Positions 23,243 to 30,432 of a stretch of 30,432 nt of DNA are shown here, piece by piece. Each line of letters opens with the position of its first letter. The first letter of the stretch is position 1. The stretch is from JACMNW01 sp043721855. GTDB lineage: Bacteria; Pseudomonadota; Alphaproteobacteria; Rhodobacterales; Rhodobacteraceae. The stretch spans positions 1 through 30,432 of the forward strand of contig JAYSPY010000136.1 in the NCBI GenBank assembly GCA_043721855.1, given 5' to 3'. A program made the position numbers and the translations under genes. Below the pieces are notes generated by a model. It saw only the letters and a program-made list of their open reading frames with translations. It searched no databases and was not told the DNA's origin.

Positions 23243-23273
23243 GGGCTTGCGGCAACGCAGGCCCTTTCTTTTT
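23243..23273 (+). terminator. Intrinsic terminator after hflC
   Basis: GGGCTTGCG (23243-23251) pairs with CGCAGGCCC (23256-23264) around a GCAA tetraloop (GNRA type), with one G-T pair, followed by TTTCTTTTT. It starts 19 bases after the hflC stop and separates hflKC from degP. Confidence 0.9.
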
Positions 23274-23377
23274 ACGAAAACGTGTTTTCGCTGGCGCATC
23301 TGATCACATCCTATTGAAAAACCGCGATGGAGTTTGCATTGCGCCCAAACTTGCCTACCTCATAGACATGATAGCGT

Positions 23378-23403
23378 CTTGCACAGAAAAGTCTGTCAGC
23401 AAG
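23378..23403 (+). promoter_or_regulatory. Stem-loop in the degP upstream region
   Basis: CTTGCACAGA (23378-23387) pairs with TCTGT (23392-23396) and GCAAG (23399-23403), loop AAAG, giving a 10-base-pair stem with a two-base bulge (CA). It ends 32 bases before the degP GTG. It could be a 5' leader structure or a dyad operator for stress control; there is no terminator-like T-run. Confidence 0.45.
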
Positions 23404-23435
23404 TGACGTAGCGACCCGAGCAACGAAAGGAATTC

Positions 23436-24932
23436 GTGGTGCAGACGAGACAGATTTCCCAAGTGTCCATTCTTCCGGCAACGCCCTACAAGGCCCCCCG
23501 TTTGTTGATGGCTCTGATGATTGGTGCGGCTTTGCTTATTGCGCAGGCTCCGCAAGTTGATGCGCGCGGCGCACCCGAAAGCTTCGCCGATCTGGCCGAA
23601 CAATTTAGCCCTGCAGTGGTGAACATCACCACATCGTCATTGGTCGCTACCACCACGGAAAGCGGCCCAATGGTGCCCGAAGGGTCGCCGTTCCAGGATT
23701 TCTTTGACGATTTCATGAAAAAGAATGGGCAAGGCGGTGAAGGCCAAGGCCCGCAAGCGCCACAGCGGTCTGAAGCGCTGGGATCAGGCTTTGTGATTTC
23801 GGCAGATGGCTACATCGTCACCAACAATCACGTGATTGAAGGCGCCGATGACATTGAAATTGATTTCTTCAACGGCAAACGGCTGCGGGCCAAGCTGGTC
23901 GGCACCGATGTGAAAACCGATATTGCGCTGCTGAAAGTGGAAAGCGAGACGCCGCTGCCTTTCGTGTCGTTTGGTGACAGCGACGTGATGCGCGTCGGCG
24001 ACTGGGTTGTGGCGATGGGCAACCCGCTTGGGCAGGGATTCTCGGTTTCCGCTGGCATCGTCTCGGCGCGCAAACGCGAATTGTCCGGCACCTATGACGA
24101 TTTCATCCAGACCGATGCGGCGATCAACCGGGGCAATTCGGGTGGGCCGCTGTTCAACACAGATGGCCAGGTGGTTGGCGTGAATACCGCGATTCTATCG
24201 CCAAACGGCGGCTCTATCGGCATCGGGTTTTCCATGGCGTCGAACGTGGTCTCCAAGGTCGTGGGCCAGTTGAAAGAGTTTGGCGAAACCCGGCGTGGTT
24301 GGTTGGGGGTGCGCATTCAGGATGTTACCCCGGATGTGGCCGAAGCCATGGGTCTTGCCGATGCCAAGGGTGCGCTTATCACCGATGTGCCCGATGGGCC
24401 GGCCAAGGATGCGGGGTTGCTGGCAGGCGATGTGATCACCTCGTTCTTTGGGGCGGATGTCGCCGACACGCGTGAATTGGTGCGCCGTGTGGCCGATGCC
24501 CCGATTGGCGAAGCGGTTGCGCTGGTTGTGCAGCGTGATGGCAAAACCGAAACTTTGTCGATCAAACTTGGTCGTCGTGAAGAAGCAGAGGCTGAACCAG
24601 TACCGGTCGCAACGCCAGCCCCGGAAGCCCCGGCGAATGCCGAGATTTTGGGCCTGACTGTGGCCCCGGTTGACAGTACAATCATCACCAAGCTGGGCCT
24701 GCCGGTCGGCAGCGAAGGCCTGATCGTGATGGGGGTTGATCAAGCCTCGGAAGCATATGCCAAGGGTCTGCGTGACGGCGATCTGATCACCGAGGCCGGA
24801 CAGCAAAAGGTTGTCGTGCTGAAGGATCTGGAGGGCCGGGTGGAGGAAGCGCGCAGCGCTGGGCGCAAATCCCTGCTGCTGCTGGTGCGCCGCGATGGTG
24901 ATCCGCGCTTTGTGGCCCTGTCGATCGAATAG
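23436..24932 (+). CDS. degP: DegP/HtrA-type periplasmic serine protease (Do family)
   Basis: A periplasmic protease/chaperone that degrades or refolds misfolded envelope proteins. It has a signal region (about 22-44, LLMALMIGAALLIAQAPQVDA). The trypsin-like domain carries the catalytic triad His132 (TNNHVIEG), Asp162 (KTDIALLKV) and Ser235 (NRGNSGGPL). PDZ1 is about 285-385 (RRGWLGVRIQDVTPDVAEAM) and PDZ2 about 410-495. A Pro/Ala/Glu-rich linker joins the PDZ domains. The length, 498 residues, fits DegP/DegQ; PDZ2 is somewhat diverged. The start is GTG at 23436 with AAAGGAA 5 bases upstream (GTG at 23439 is possible). It follows hflKC after a terminator, so it has its own promoter, and it ends in a perfect terminator. 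Confidence 0.96.
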   Translation: MVQTRQISQVSILPATPYKAPRLLMALMIGAALLIAQAPQVDARGAPESFADLAEQFSPAVVNITTSSLVATTTESGPMVPEGSPFQDFFDDFMKKNGQGGEGQGPQAPQRSEALGSGFVISADGYIVTNNHVIEGADDIEIDFFNGKRLRAKLVGTDVKTDIALLKVESETPLPFVSFGDSDVMRVGDWVVAMGNPLGQGFSVSAGIVSARKRELSGTYDDFIQTDAAINRGNSGGPLFNTDGQVVGVNTAILSPNGGSIGIGFSMASNVVSKVVGQLKEFGETRRGWLGVRIQDVTPDVAEAMGLADAKGALITDVPDGPAKDAGLLAGDVITSFFGADVADTRELVRRVADAPIGEAVALVVQRDGKTETLSIKLGRREEAEAEPVPVATPAPEAPANAEILGLTVAPVDSTIITKLGLPVGSEGLIVMGVDQASEAYAKGLRDGDLITEAGQQKVVVLKDLEGRVEEARSAGRKSLLLLVRRDGDPRFVALSIE

Positions 24933-24953
24933 GGCAGTCTGAATTATTGAGCC

Positions 24954-24981
24954 AGGCCCGGTGGAAACATCGGGCCTTTTT
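24954..24981 (+). terminator. Intrinsic terminator after degP
   Basis: AGGCCCGGTG (24954-24963) and CATCGGGCCT (24968-24977) form a 10-pair stem with one G-T wobble around a GAAA tetraloop, followed by TTTTTG. It lies 21 bases after the degP stop and close to the 3' end of the convergent lipoprotein gene. Confidence 0.9.
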
Positions 24982-25000
24982 GCAGTTTTGCACGGATTTT

Positions 25001-25516
25001 CTATTCGGATGTTTGCCCAAAATCAGATGGCACCACGCCCAGTTCCTGTGCAGCAACAAGCGATATCCGGTCACTGTTTAACCCGCGCGGGCCCTGATAG
25101 GCGCGAATGGCTGTGCGCGTAACAGTATCGATACTGCCCGACGGCTCTCCCATGAAAAGCCCGCGCGCAGTCAGTGCCCGCTGCAATGTGCGGATCACCT
25201 CCGGCGTCAACGCATCCGGGCAAGGGGTGCGAAACCAGATTTCTTCACGCGGCTTTACGATGTTTTGCTGCGTCTCGATCCGGTACCCTGCATCGCGGTC
25301 CACCGATGCGTCTTCGGCAATCTGGTCGGTGACCGTTTCAATCACCGCGGGCAACGCGTCGTTTGCCCAACACGCGTCTTTTGGCCCAATTGGCCGCCCG
25401 CCTCGCACCACTTGCGCGCCCAGATCTGCCAGCGCTTCAGATCGGGGCGCAGAAACCGCACCACAACCCGCAAGACCCAAGACGATAATCGCGCAGAAAA
25501 CATAAGGTCTTGTCAT
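25001..25516 (-). CDS. Lipoprotein with peptidoglycan-binding domain (171 aa)
   Basis: The protein starts MTRPYVFCAIIVLGLAGCGA: a lipoprotein signal with lipobox LAGC and Cys18 as the lipidated residue. About 80 residues of unassigned sequence follow. A peptidoglycan_binding-1 type domain then covers about residues 100-165: ALTPEVIRTLQRALTARGLF, then SIDTVTRTAIRAYQ, the typical helix-helix with 'G.ID..TR.AIR.YQ'. Such proteins anchor or sense the cell wall from the periplasmic side; the lipid anchor would fix it to a membrane. Two further cysteines (DACWAN and TPCPDAL) may form a disulfide. It converges on degP with only short spacing and is divergent from the ferredoxin gene. The ribosome site is weak (GTTCGGAC). 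Confidence 0.85.
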   Translation of the reverse strand: MTRPYVFCAIIVLGLAGCGAVSAPRSEALADLGAQVVRGGRPIGPKDACWANDALPAVIETVTDQIAEDASVDRDAGYRIETQQNIVKPREEIWFRTPCPDALTPEVIRTLQRALTARGLFMGEPSGSIDTVTRTAIRAYQGPRGLNSDRISLVAAQELGVVPSDFGQTSE

Positions 25517-25691
25517 GTCCGAACTTGCCCTGTTGTGCCGGGTTTTTCAGGTAAATCCGGTCATCGCACATATCATAGCGACAGTCTGGCCCATGCGAAA
25601 GTGCGGCGCAGCCATTGCCCCACTGGCAAAGCCGCGACACTTGCCCTATGTCGCAGGATAGCAAAATGCATAGCCGGAAACGAGGGTTGGA

Positions 25692-26015
25692 ATGGCGAAA
25701 ATTACCTATGTCGAATTTGGCGGCAAAGCACATGTGATCGACGTGGCCAATGGCCTGACCGTGATGGAAGGCGCACGCGACAACGGCATTCCGGGGATCG
25801 AGGCTGATTGCGGCGGTGCCTGCGCCTGTTCCACCTGCCATGTCTATGTAGACCCGGCATGGTTCGACAAATTACCAAAGAAAGACGCGATGGAAGACGA
25901 CATGCTGGATTTTGCCTGGTCGCCGGATCCGGGCAGATCCCGCCTGACCTGCCAGTTGAAAGTATCCGACGCTCTTGACGGCCTTCGCGTTCAAATGCCC
26001 GAAAAGCAAATCTAG
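25692..26015 (+). CDS. [2Fe-2S] ferredoxin, adrenodoxin type (107 aa)
   Basis: An electron carrier. Cys40, Cys46, Cys49 and Cys87 have the C-x5-C-x2-C-x37-C spacing of adrenodoxin/putidaredoxin-like ferredoxins; an extra Cys44 lies in CGGACACSTCH. The acidic helix after the cluster (PKKDAMEDDMLDFAW) is the usual docking surface. Such proteins serve in Fe-S cluster assembly or as donors to cytochrome P450s; no partner reductase is adjacent here. GAGG stands about 7 bases before the ATG, and the length fits the family. It is divergent from the lipoprotein gene (175 bases apart) and convergent with DUF1178, with a repeat and terminator hairpin between. Confidence 0.95.
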   Translation: MAKITYVEFGGKAHVIDVANGLTVMEGARDNGIPGIEADCGGACACSTCHVYVDPAWFDKLPKKDAMEDDMLDFAWSPDPGRSRLTCQLKVSDALDGLRVQMPEKQI

Positions 26016-26040
26016 GGTCTTCCTGCCGACTTCACCTTGG

Positions 26041-26096
26041 AAAAATATCCTCGGGGGGAAGCCCGGAACGGGCGTGGGGGGCAGACCCCCCCCCCT
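26041..26096. repeat. G/C-tract hairpin element after the ferredoxin gene
   Basis: GCCCG-GAA-CGGGC (26061-26073) is followed by GGGGGG (26076-26081), CAGA and ten C (26086-26095), a second stem. A closely similar string ('ATATCC..GGGGGG..CAGACCCCCC') is, from memory, common between genes in Roseobacter-group genomes. It sits directly before the A/T-rich terminator hairpin. Confidence 0.55.
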
Positions 26097-26122
26097 AAAA
26101 TTCTTTCTTGAAGAATTTTTTT
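26097..26122. terminator. Bidirectional terminator between ferredoxin and DUF1178 genes
   Basis: AAAATTCTT (26097-26105), loop TCTTG and AAGAATTTT (26111-26119) form a 9-pair stem, followed by TTT on the plus side and preceded by four A (T-run on minus). It therefore suits both convergent genes, ending the ferredoxin transcript (stop 26015) and the DUF1178 transcript (stop 26133). Confidence 0.75.
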
Positions 26123-26132
26123 GGCCAGAAAA

Positions 26133-26579
26133 TCAATTGGCCTTGCGCTTTGGCATGAACGGCAATGGCGCGACGGGTATGCCGTCCTCAATCAACCGGC
26201 GCGCCTCTTCCGGCTTTGCTTCGCCGTAAATCGCGCGGGCTGGCAAATCGCCATCATGCATTTTGCGGGCCTCTGCGGCAAAGTTCAGACCGACATAGTC
26301 TGAATTGTCCTCGACCTGTTTGCGCATCGCGGCAAACGCCTCTTCCACCGCTGATCCGGGTTTTGACAGCGCACCGCACGTTGCAGGCTGGGGCGCAGGT
26401 GACGCCTCGCCTCGGGCTGAACGCACCGCCGGGGCCATCAGGGTTTTTGTAACATCGCTGCTGCCACAGACCGGACAGGCAATCTGCCCTGCGGCGCGCA
26501 AGCCATCATATGCATCTGATGTGCGAAACCAGCTGTCAAAGTCATGCGACACAGGACATCTGAGGCTATAGCAGATCAT
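26133..26579 (-). CDS. DUF1178 family protein (148 aa)
   Basis: The N-terminus MICYSLRCPVSHDFDSWFR and CPVCGSSDVTKTLMAPAV (C35-x2-C38) match the DUF1178 pattern, in which paired cysteines, and often His, form a small zinc-ribbon-like site; here Cys3, Cys8 and His12 accompany the CPVCG pair. The rest is helical, ending 'EEARRLIEDGIPVAPLPFMPKR', also conserved in the family. Function is unknown. The protein is cytoplasmic by sequence. No strong ribosome site is seen before ATG 26579. It lies 51 bases downstream of the Nudix gene in the same orientation, so the two may be co-transcribed. Confidence 0.93.
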   Translation of the reverse strand: MICYSLRCPVSHDFDSWFRTSDAYDGLRAAGQIACPVCGSSDVTKTLMAPAVRSARGEASPAPQPATCGALSKPGSAVEEAFAAMRKQVEDNSDYVGLNFAAEARKMHDGDLPARAIYGEAKPEEARRLIEDGIPVAPLPFMPKRKAN

Positions 26580-26630
26580 CGGCGCACTGGTTTGCTCATC
26601 CTTGATGATTTAAGCATTTGTCAGGAATTT

Positions 26631-27146
26631 TCAACCATCAATCTGCGGTCGTGCAGACTCCGCCGGCTTTGGTTTTTTCACCGCCACGGGGTCTTTTGCG
26701 TCTTGATCCAGCGCCAGTAACAGCGCGCGTAATTCCGGTTCGGCCACCAAAGCTGCGGCCTCGCGCGCGGCAAACCATTTACGGCGGCGCTGGCGTTGCT
26801 CGGGATAGCGGCGCGATAGTTTTTCCACCCTTACCCCGTAAATCGCCACGACGCAGAGAATAGCTTGGTCTTCCGGCATTAGCTTTTGGTAGGAAAATAC
26901 GCCAAGACAGGTGTCACATAACTTGCCTTCTACGCCCGCTTCTTCCCATGCTTCGCGCGCGGCGGATGCGGCGGCGCTGATGCCCTTGATCGGCCAGCCT
27001 TTGGGGATAACCCAGCGCCCGGTTTCGCGGCTGGTGATCAAAAGTACGTCAAGGCCGGCCTCGGCTTTGCGCCAACAGATGGCCCCGTATTGGCTGCGCG
27101 GCACATCCGGATCGGATGTAAAGGCGCTGGAAGGACTGCGTTTCAT
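26631..27146 (-). CDS. Nudix hydrolase (171 aa)
   Basis: A single Nudix domain (about residues 15-145). The box reads PKGWPIKGISAAASAAREAW then EEAGVEG: Gly50 and the REAWEEAGV core (64-72) are intact, but position 56, usually Glu, is Ile. That first Glu is also missing in other alphaproteobacterial 'PKGWP' Nudix proteins I know of, so catalysis by the EE pair (Glu68, Glu69) is still likely. Such proteins hydrolyse diphosphoinositol, dinucleoside polyphosphate or related substrates, which cannot be told here. A basic, Pro/Lys-rich tail follows. ATG 27146 has only a weak AGG nearby. It is probably first in a transcript with DUF1178 and is divergent from the peroxidase gene. Confidence 0.88.
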   Translation of the reverse strand: MKRSPSSAFTSDPDVPRSQYGAICWRKAEAGLDVLLITSRETGRWVIPKGWPIKGISAAASAAREAWEEAGVEGKLCDTCLGVFSYQKLMPEDQAILCVVAIYGVRVEKLSRRYPEQRQRRRKWFAAREAAALVAEPELRALLLALDQDAKDPVAVKKPKPAESARPQIDG

Positions 27147-27299
27147 GCCTGCTTAATCTTTCTCAGGGCGCGGCTTTTTGCCATTCTGCCCACCATCAAT
27201 GTATTTAATATGGCATGGCTGTGACGAACTTCCCACGCCTCGGTTACGATATTCACGCAACTGTGGGTCGCATGGCGCGGGTTTCGTGAAATTAGCTGT

Positions 27300-27327
27300 T
27301 TGACGGAACCGATACGCGCCTTATCTC
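27300..27327 (+). promoter_or_regulatory. Possible promoter of the glutathione peroxidase gene
   Basis: TTGACG (27300-27305) and TATCTC (27322-27327) lie 16 bases apart, about 26 bases before the ribosome site region of the peroxidase gene. They fit a moderate sigma-70-type promoter in the 207-base divergent gap between the Nudix and peroxidase genes. Confidence 0.45.
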
Positions 27328-27353
27328 GTGCACAAAGAAAAGGGGAAACCGCG

Positions 27354-27905
27354 ATGACGCAACGTGATAAAGCCGGTTGGTGCATGCTTCGTGCCACGCT
27401 GGCAGCGCTGGCTACGGCGGCAATCCTGGTGCCGTCGGTAGCGCTGGCGGGGTTCACCTTCACTGCCATCGAGGGCGGCAAAATAGACCTTGATGACTGG
27501 CGCGGCAATCCGGTGTTGGTGGTTAACACTGCGTCCCTGTGCGGCTACACCCCGCAATACGAGGATTTGCAGACACTGCAAGACACCTACGGCGCGCGCG
27601 GGCTAAAGGTGCTGGCAGTGCCGTCGAATGATTTCGCCCAAGAACTGGACTCAGAAACCGAGGTGAAGGCGTTTTGTGACGCAAACTTTGGCCTGACCTT
27701 GCCGATGACGACCATCACTTCTGTGTCCGGTGACGCGGCTCATCCTTTCTTTGCATGGGTCAAAGCGCAATCCGGGTTTGAACCGGGTTGGAATTTCAAC
27801 AAGGTATTGCTGGATGGGCAGGGCAGCGTTGCTGCCACCTGGGGGTCCGGGCCAAAGCCAACCTCTGCCGCCATTACCGACAAGATCGAAGCGCTGCTGC
27901 AGTGA
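27354..27905 (+). CDS. Exported glutathione peroxidase family protein (183 aa)
   Basis: A thiol peroxidase of the GPx superfamily. The catalytic segment NTASLCGYTPQYEDLQTL has peroxidatic Cys63 in the usual V(N)xASxCGxTxQ context, and PGWNFNKVLLDGQG supplies the Trp and Asn of the tetrad. The middle motif is altered: VPSNDFAQELDSE stands where most have 'FPCNQFGxQEP', so Ser replaces the second Cys there. The first 33 residues (...LRATLAALATAAILVPSVALA|GF) form a signal peptide, so it acts in the periplasm, unlike most bacterial GPx. ATG 27354 is preceded by AAGGGG. Its TGA overlaps the GTG of the next gene (GTGA), so the two are coupled. Confidence 0.88.
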   Translation: MTQRDKAGWCMLRATLAALATAAILVPSVALAGFTFTAIEGGKIDLDDWRGNPVLVVNTASLCGYTPQYEDLQTLQDTYGARGLKVLAVPSNDFAQELDSETEVKAFCDANFGLTLPMTTITSVSGDAAHPFFAWVKAQSGFEPGWNFNKVLLDGQGSVAATWGSGPKPTSAAITDKIEALLQ

Positions 27906-29032
27906 CGCAAGCGACCGCGCGCCCCGCCCCGATATTCATCGGCTCAGAGGTGTATCGCGGGTCAAGTTACGGTGCCACGCACCCCTTGCGGGTGCCGCGT
28001 GTGTCAACCGTGATGGACCTGGTGCGTGCCCTTGGATGGTTGGCGCCCGGTCACTTTCGCACCAGCCCAAGGGCCAAGCCGGCAGCACTGCAACTTTGGC
28101 ACGCCCCCGATTATATTGCTGCCCTGCAAGCGGCTGCTCGGGATGGCGTGGTGGATGATGCTACGGCCCGCCAATACGGACTTGGCACGCTGTCAAACCC
28201 GGTTTTTCCAGACATGTTTCGCAGGCCTGCCACCGGGGCAGGCGGGGTGATGCTGGCGGCCGACATGTTGGCGCGGCATCAAGGCGTGATCTATGTGCCG
28301 GGTGGTGGCACCCATCACGGCATGCCCGCCCGCGCCAATGGGTTTTGCTATCTGAACGATCCTGTGCTTGGTATTTTGACTCTGCACCATGCGGGTGTGC
28401 AGCGTATCGCCTATGTCGACATTGATGCGCATCACCCGGACGGCGTGGAACACGCTTTTGCCGGTGATTCTGATGTTCTAATGATCTCCGTTCACGAACA
28501 AAGCCGTTGGCCTTTCAGCGGGGCGATCACCGATGCAGGCGTTGGGAATTGCTTTAATCTGCCAGTGCCAGCCGGGTTCAATGATACCGAAATGCGCGCG
28601 GTTTTGCAGCGGCTTATCCTGCCGCGGCTTGCGCGATTCGAACCGGACGTTGTGGTTTTGCAATGCGGGGCCGATGCATTGACCGAAGATCCGTTGTCAC
28701 GCTTGACACTATCGAACAATGCGCATTGGGCGGTGGTGGCCGCGTTGCAAGATTTTGCACCGCGATTGTTGGTGCTGGGCGGAGGTGGTTACAACCCGTG
28801 GTCGGTTGGGCGCTGCTGGGCCGGGGTTTGGGCCACGCTGGCGGGTGCAAAAATTCCCGATGTGTTGCCCGACGTGGCGCAAGCCATTCTGCGGGGCCTG
28901 AGCTGGGGTGGCGGTGGCCGTCCCCCCCCGGCCGAGGCGATGTTGACCACCCTGCGTGACGCGCCGCGCGAGGGGCCCGTTCGTGCCGAGGTGGCGGACC
29001 GGATTGCCCATCTCGCTGCCCGATGCCTATAG
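27902..29032 (+). CDS. Histone-deacetylase / AcuC-like superfamily protein (376 aa)
   Basis: A Zn2+-dependent amidohydrolase of the HDAC/AcuC/acetylpolyamine fold. Motifs: YVPGGGTHHGMPARANGFCY with the His138-His139 charge-relay pair; YVDIDAHHPDGVEHAF with Zn ligands Asp175 and His177; CGADAL with Zn ligand Asp258; GGGGYNP with catalytic Tyr297. The classic HHGDG is HHPDG here, a Gly-to-Pro change beside the metal site. In AcuC the role is deacetylating acetyl-CoA synthetase; substrate here is unknown. Translation starts at GTG 27902-27904, inside the peroxidase stop (GTGA); the frame is open upstream but overlaps the peroxidase. It has no signal peptide, so it is cytoplasmic. Its stop overlaps the amidase stop on the other strand. 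Confidence 0.9.
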   Translation: MTQATARPAPIFIGSEVYRGSSYGATHPLRVPRVSTVMDLVRALGWLAPGHFRTSPRAKPAALQLWHAPDYIAALQAAARDGVVDDATARQYGLGTLSNPVFPDMFRRPATGAGGVMLAADMLARHQGVIYVPGGGTHHGMPARANGFCYLNDPVLGILTLHHAGVQRIAYVDIDAHHPDGVEHAFAGDSDVLMISVHEQSRWPFSGAITDAGVGNCFNLPVPAGFNDTEMRAVLQRLILPRLARFEPDVVVLQCGADALTEDPLSRLTLSNNAHWAVVAALQDFAPRLLVLGGGGYNPWSVGRCWAGVWATLAGAKIPDVLPDVAQAILRGLSWGGGGRPPPAEAMLTTLRDAPREGPVRAEVADRIAHLAARCL

Positions 29033-30432
29033 GATCGGTGGCCTGCGCCCCGGCCAGCCAGTCGCCGCGTGATACGCGTGCCCCATTGCCAGAATGCGCG
29101 CATCGCTGCCCGTTGGCCCAAACATCTGCACCCCCATCGGCAAGCCATTTGCGCCAAATCCGGCAGGCAGTGCCAATGCAGGCAGACCGGCGAGGCTGAC
29201 CGGGATCACCACTTCCATCCAGCGATGATAGGTATCCATCGCGCGCCCGTTGATAGTTTTCGGCCAGCGCCACTCCGCCGGGAACGGCCAGACCTGCGCC
29301 GATGGCAACACCAGTGCATCATAGGTTTGAAACAACCGCGCGGCACAGGCATACCAACGCGACCGGATCACGGATGCGGAATGCACAGCGGCGGCAGACA
29401 GGGTCAGCCCCTGGTCCACCTCCCACTGGGTTTCTGGCTTCAGGTGCGCGCGGGTGGCAGGGTTTGCGTATAAATCGCCTTTTGCCCCGGCGTTCAGCAT
29501 GGCGCGCAGGGTGGTCCATGCGACCCAAAGATCGGTCGCGGGGAAGGGCGGGGCTACGGGGTCAACACTCGCGCCTTGATCCGCAAATACCTGCAAAGCC
29601 GCCTCACAAAGATCGGCAATGCCCGGCTCGGTTGGGTAAGCCCCGCCCCAATCCCCCAGCCAGCCAATGCGTTTGCCGCGCAGATCGATGTCAAGCCTAT
29701 TGCCGTAAGGCTGTAAGGCGCGCCCAAACGGCACCTCGGGGTTTTCGCCCGCCATCACCTGCAAAAGCCGCGCGATATCTTCGACGTTGCGCGCCATCGG
29801 GCCTTCGGTCGCCAGCGTGGCCAAAAACGTATCGCCACCCGCATCACCTGGCACCAGCCCCCATGTCGGGCGAAAACCATACACGTTGCAAAACGCCGCC
29901 GGATTGCGCAGGCTGCCCATCATGTCAGACCCATCCGCCACCGGCACCATACGTGTGGCAAGTGCCGCCGCAGCGCCACCTGATGACCCACCCGCTGTCC
30001 GCGAAAGATCATGGGGATTGCGCGTGACACCGTGCACCGGGTTGAAACTGTGGCTGCCATGCCCCCATTCGGGCGTGTTGGTCTTGCCGATGATGATAGC
30101 GCCCGCCGCCCGCATCCGCGCCACAACCAGATCATCCGCGTCCGGTATGTGATCGGCGAACAGCGGCGATCCATAGGTGGTACGCAAGCCTTTGGTGGCC
30201 AGCAAATCCTTCACCGCCAACGGCAGGCCGTGCATCCAGCCAGAATTTGGCGCATCGTCCGCCATACGCGCCTCGCGCATCAGATCATTCGGATCGCGCA
30301 GTGAAATCACGGCGTTCACGGCACCATTCACCGATGCAATGCGCGCCAGATGATCTGCCATCACCTCAGACGGCGCAACCTTTCGCGCAGCAATCATCCG
30401 CGACAGTTCGGATGCCGAGTGGTCAACAAGAC
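29027..30432 (-). CDS. Amidase signature family protein, 5'-truncated by the window edge
   Basis: The last ~467 codons of an amidase. The Ser-cisSer-Lys triad is visible: HGLPLAVKDL (Lys), TAGGSSGGAAAALA (cis-Ser) and MMGSLRNPAAF (nucleophile Ser in place of the usual GGS). The frame is open through the right edge (30398-30432), and the upstream codons read LVDHSASELSRMIAARKVAP, which fits the family's N-terminus. The ATG at 30397 is therefore probably internal and the true start lies outside. Substrate unknown: relatives cleave indoleacetamide, nicotinamide, aryl amides or acylated amines, or belong to GatA, which this is unlikely to be by its context. Its stop and the HDAC-like gene's stop share CTATAG (29027-29032), converging. 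Confidence 0.9.
   Translation of the reverse strand, partial: LVDHSASELSRMIAARKVAPSEVMADHLARIASVNGAVNAVISLRDPNDLMREARMADDAPNSGWMHGLPLAVKDLLATKGLRTTYGSPLFADHIPDADDLVVARMRAAGAIIIGKTNTPEWGHGSHSFNPVHGVTRNPHDLSRTAGGSSGGAAAALATRMVPVADGSDMMGSLRNPAAFCNVYGFRPTWGLVPGDAGGDTFLATLATEGPMARNVEDIARLLQVMAGENPEVPFGRALQPYGNRLDIDLRGKRIGWLGDWGGAYPTEPGIADLCEAALQVFADQGASVDPVAPPFPATDLWVAWTTLRAMLNAGAKGDLYANPATRAHLKPETQWEVDQGLTLSAAAVHSASVIRSRWYACAARLFQTYDALVLPSAQVWPFPAEWRWPKTINGRAMDTYHRWMEVVIPVSLAGLPALALPAGFGANGLPMGVQMFGPTGSDARILAMGHAYHAATGWPGRRPPIL

Noticed and set aside
27143..27196. 17-codon ORF ending in an ATGA overlap with the Nudix start
   Set aside because: No ribosome site and no upstream conservation visible; the overlap is probably chance.

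Overview
The window looks like a chromosomal segment of an alphaproteobacterium of the Rhodobacterales (Roseobacter/Rhodobacter group). Reasons: moderately high GC, pyrG followed by secG, the gene families DUF2842, DUF1178, an adrenodoxin-type ferredoxin and hflK-hflC-degP, an entericidin lipoprotein, a CtrA-type site, and a large acidic protein of a kind I associate with this order. No phage, transposase, CRISPR array or rRNA was seen. Most of the window is ordinary core genome. The least ordinary part is the first 3.6 kb.

Layout. 1-3622 is a patchy, partly accessory stretch: two tiny lipoproteins (one an entericidin), an orphan BrnA-like antitoxin, a small lipoprotein preceded by a perfect CtrA-type site, tRNA-Arg(TCT), a secreted protein flanked by two copies of a ~100-bp GC-rich intergenic repeat, and a low-GC PIN-domain protein whose GTG start overlaps the pyrG stop. 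3619-6723 (minus strand) holds pyrG, secG, a small membrane protein and a VOC protein. 6811-8377 (plus) holds purA and a DUF2842 membrane protein. A 785-residue acidic, low-complexity protein (8396-10753, minus) faces a thiamine pyrophosphokinase (plus), whose 3' end overlaps a convergent EamA transporter by 65 bp. 12596-15409 (minus) carries two GST paralogues and L-serine dehydratase.

15568-19564 contains an EF-hand secreted protein, mntH with a metal-repressor-like operator lying on its promoter, rpiA and an outer-membrane-type protein. 19712-24932 (plus) is a redox and proteolysis block: glutathione reductase, hflK-hflC and a DegP-type protease, with clear intrinsic terminators after the outer-membrane gene, hflC and degP. 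The last part, 25001-30432, holds a peptidoglycan-binding lipoprotein, a [2Fe-2S] ferredoxin, DUF1178, a Nudix hydrolase, an exported glutathione peroxidase translationally coupled to a histone-deacetylase-family protein, and an amidase that runs off the right edge.

How the genes work together. Nucleotide synthesis (pyrG, purA), thiamine diphosphate supply (thiN) and pentose phosphate interconversion (rpiA) are scattered housekeeping functions rather than one pathway. Glutathione chemistry recurs (two GST-like proteins, gor, glutathione peroxidase), and envelope quality control (HflKC, DegP, SecG) is well represented. No obviously new multi-gene system was found. The most unusual items are the PIN gene coupled to pyrG, the CtrA-type site with phased repeats, the repeat-flanked secreted protein, and the large acidic protein with its expanding repeat tract.
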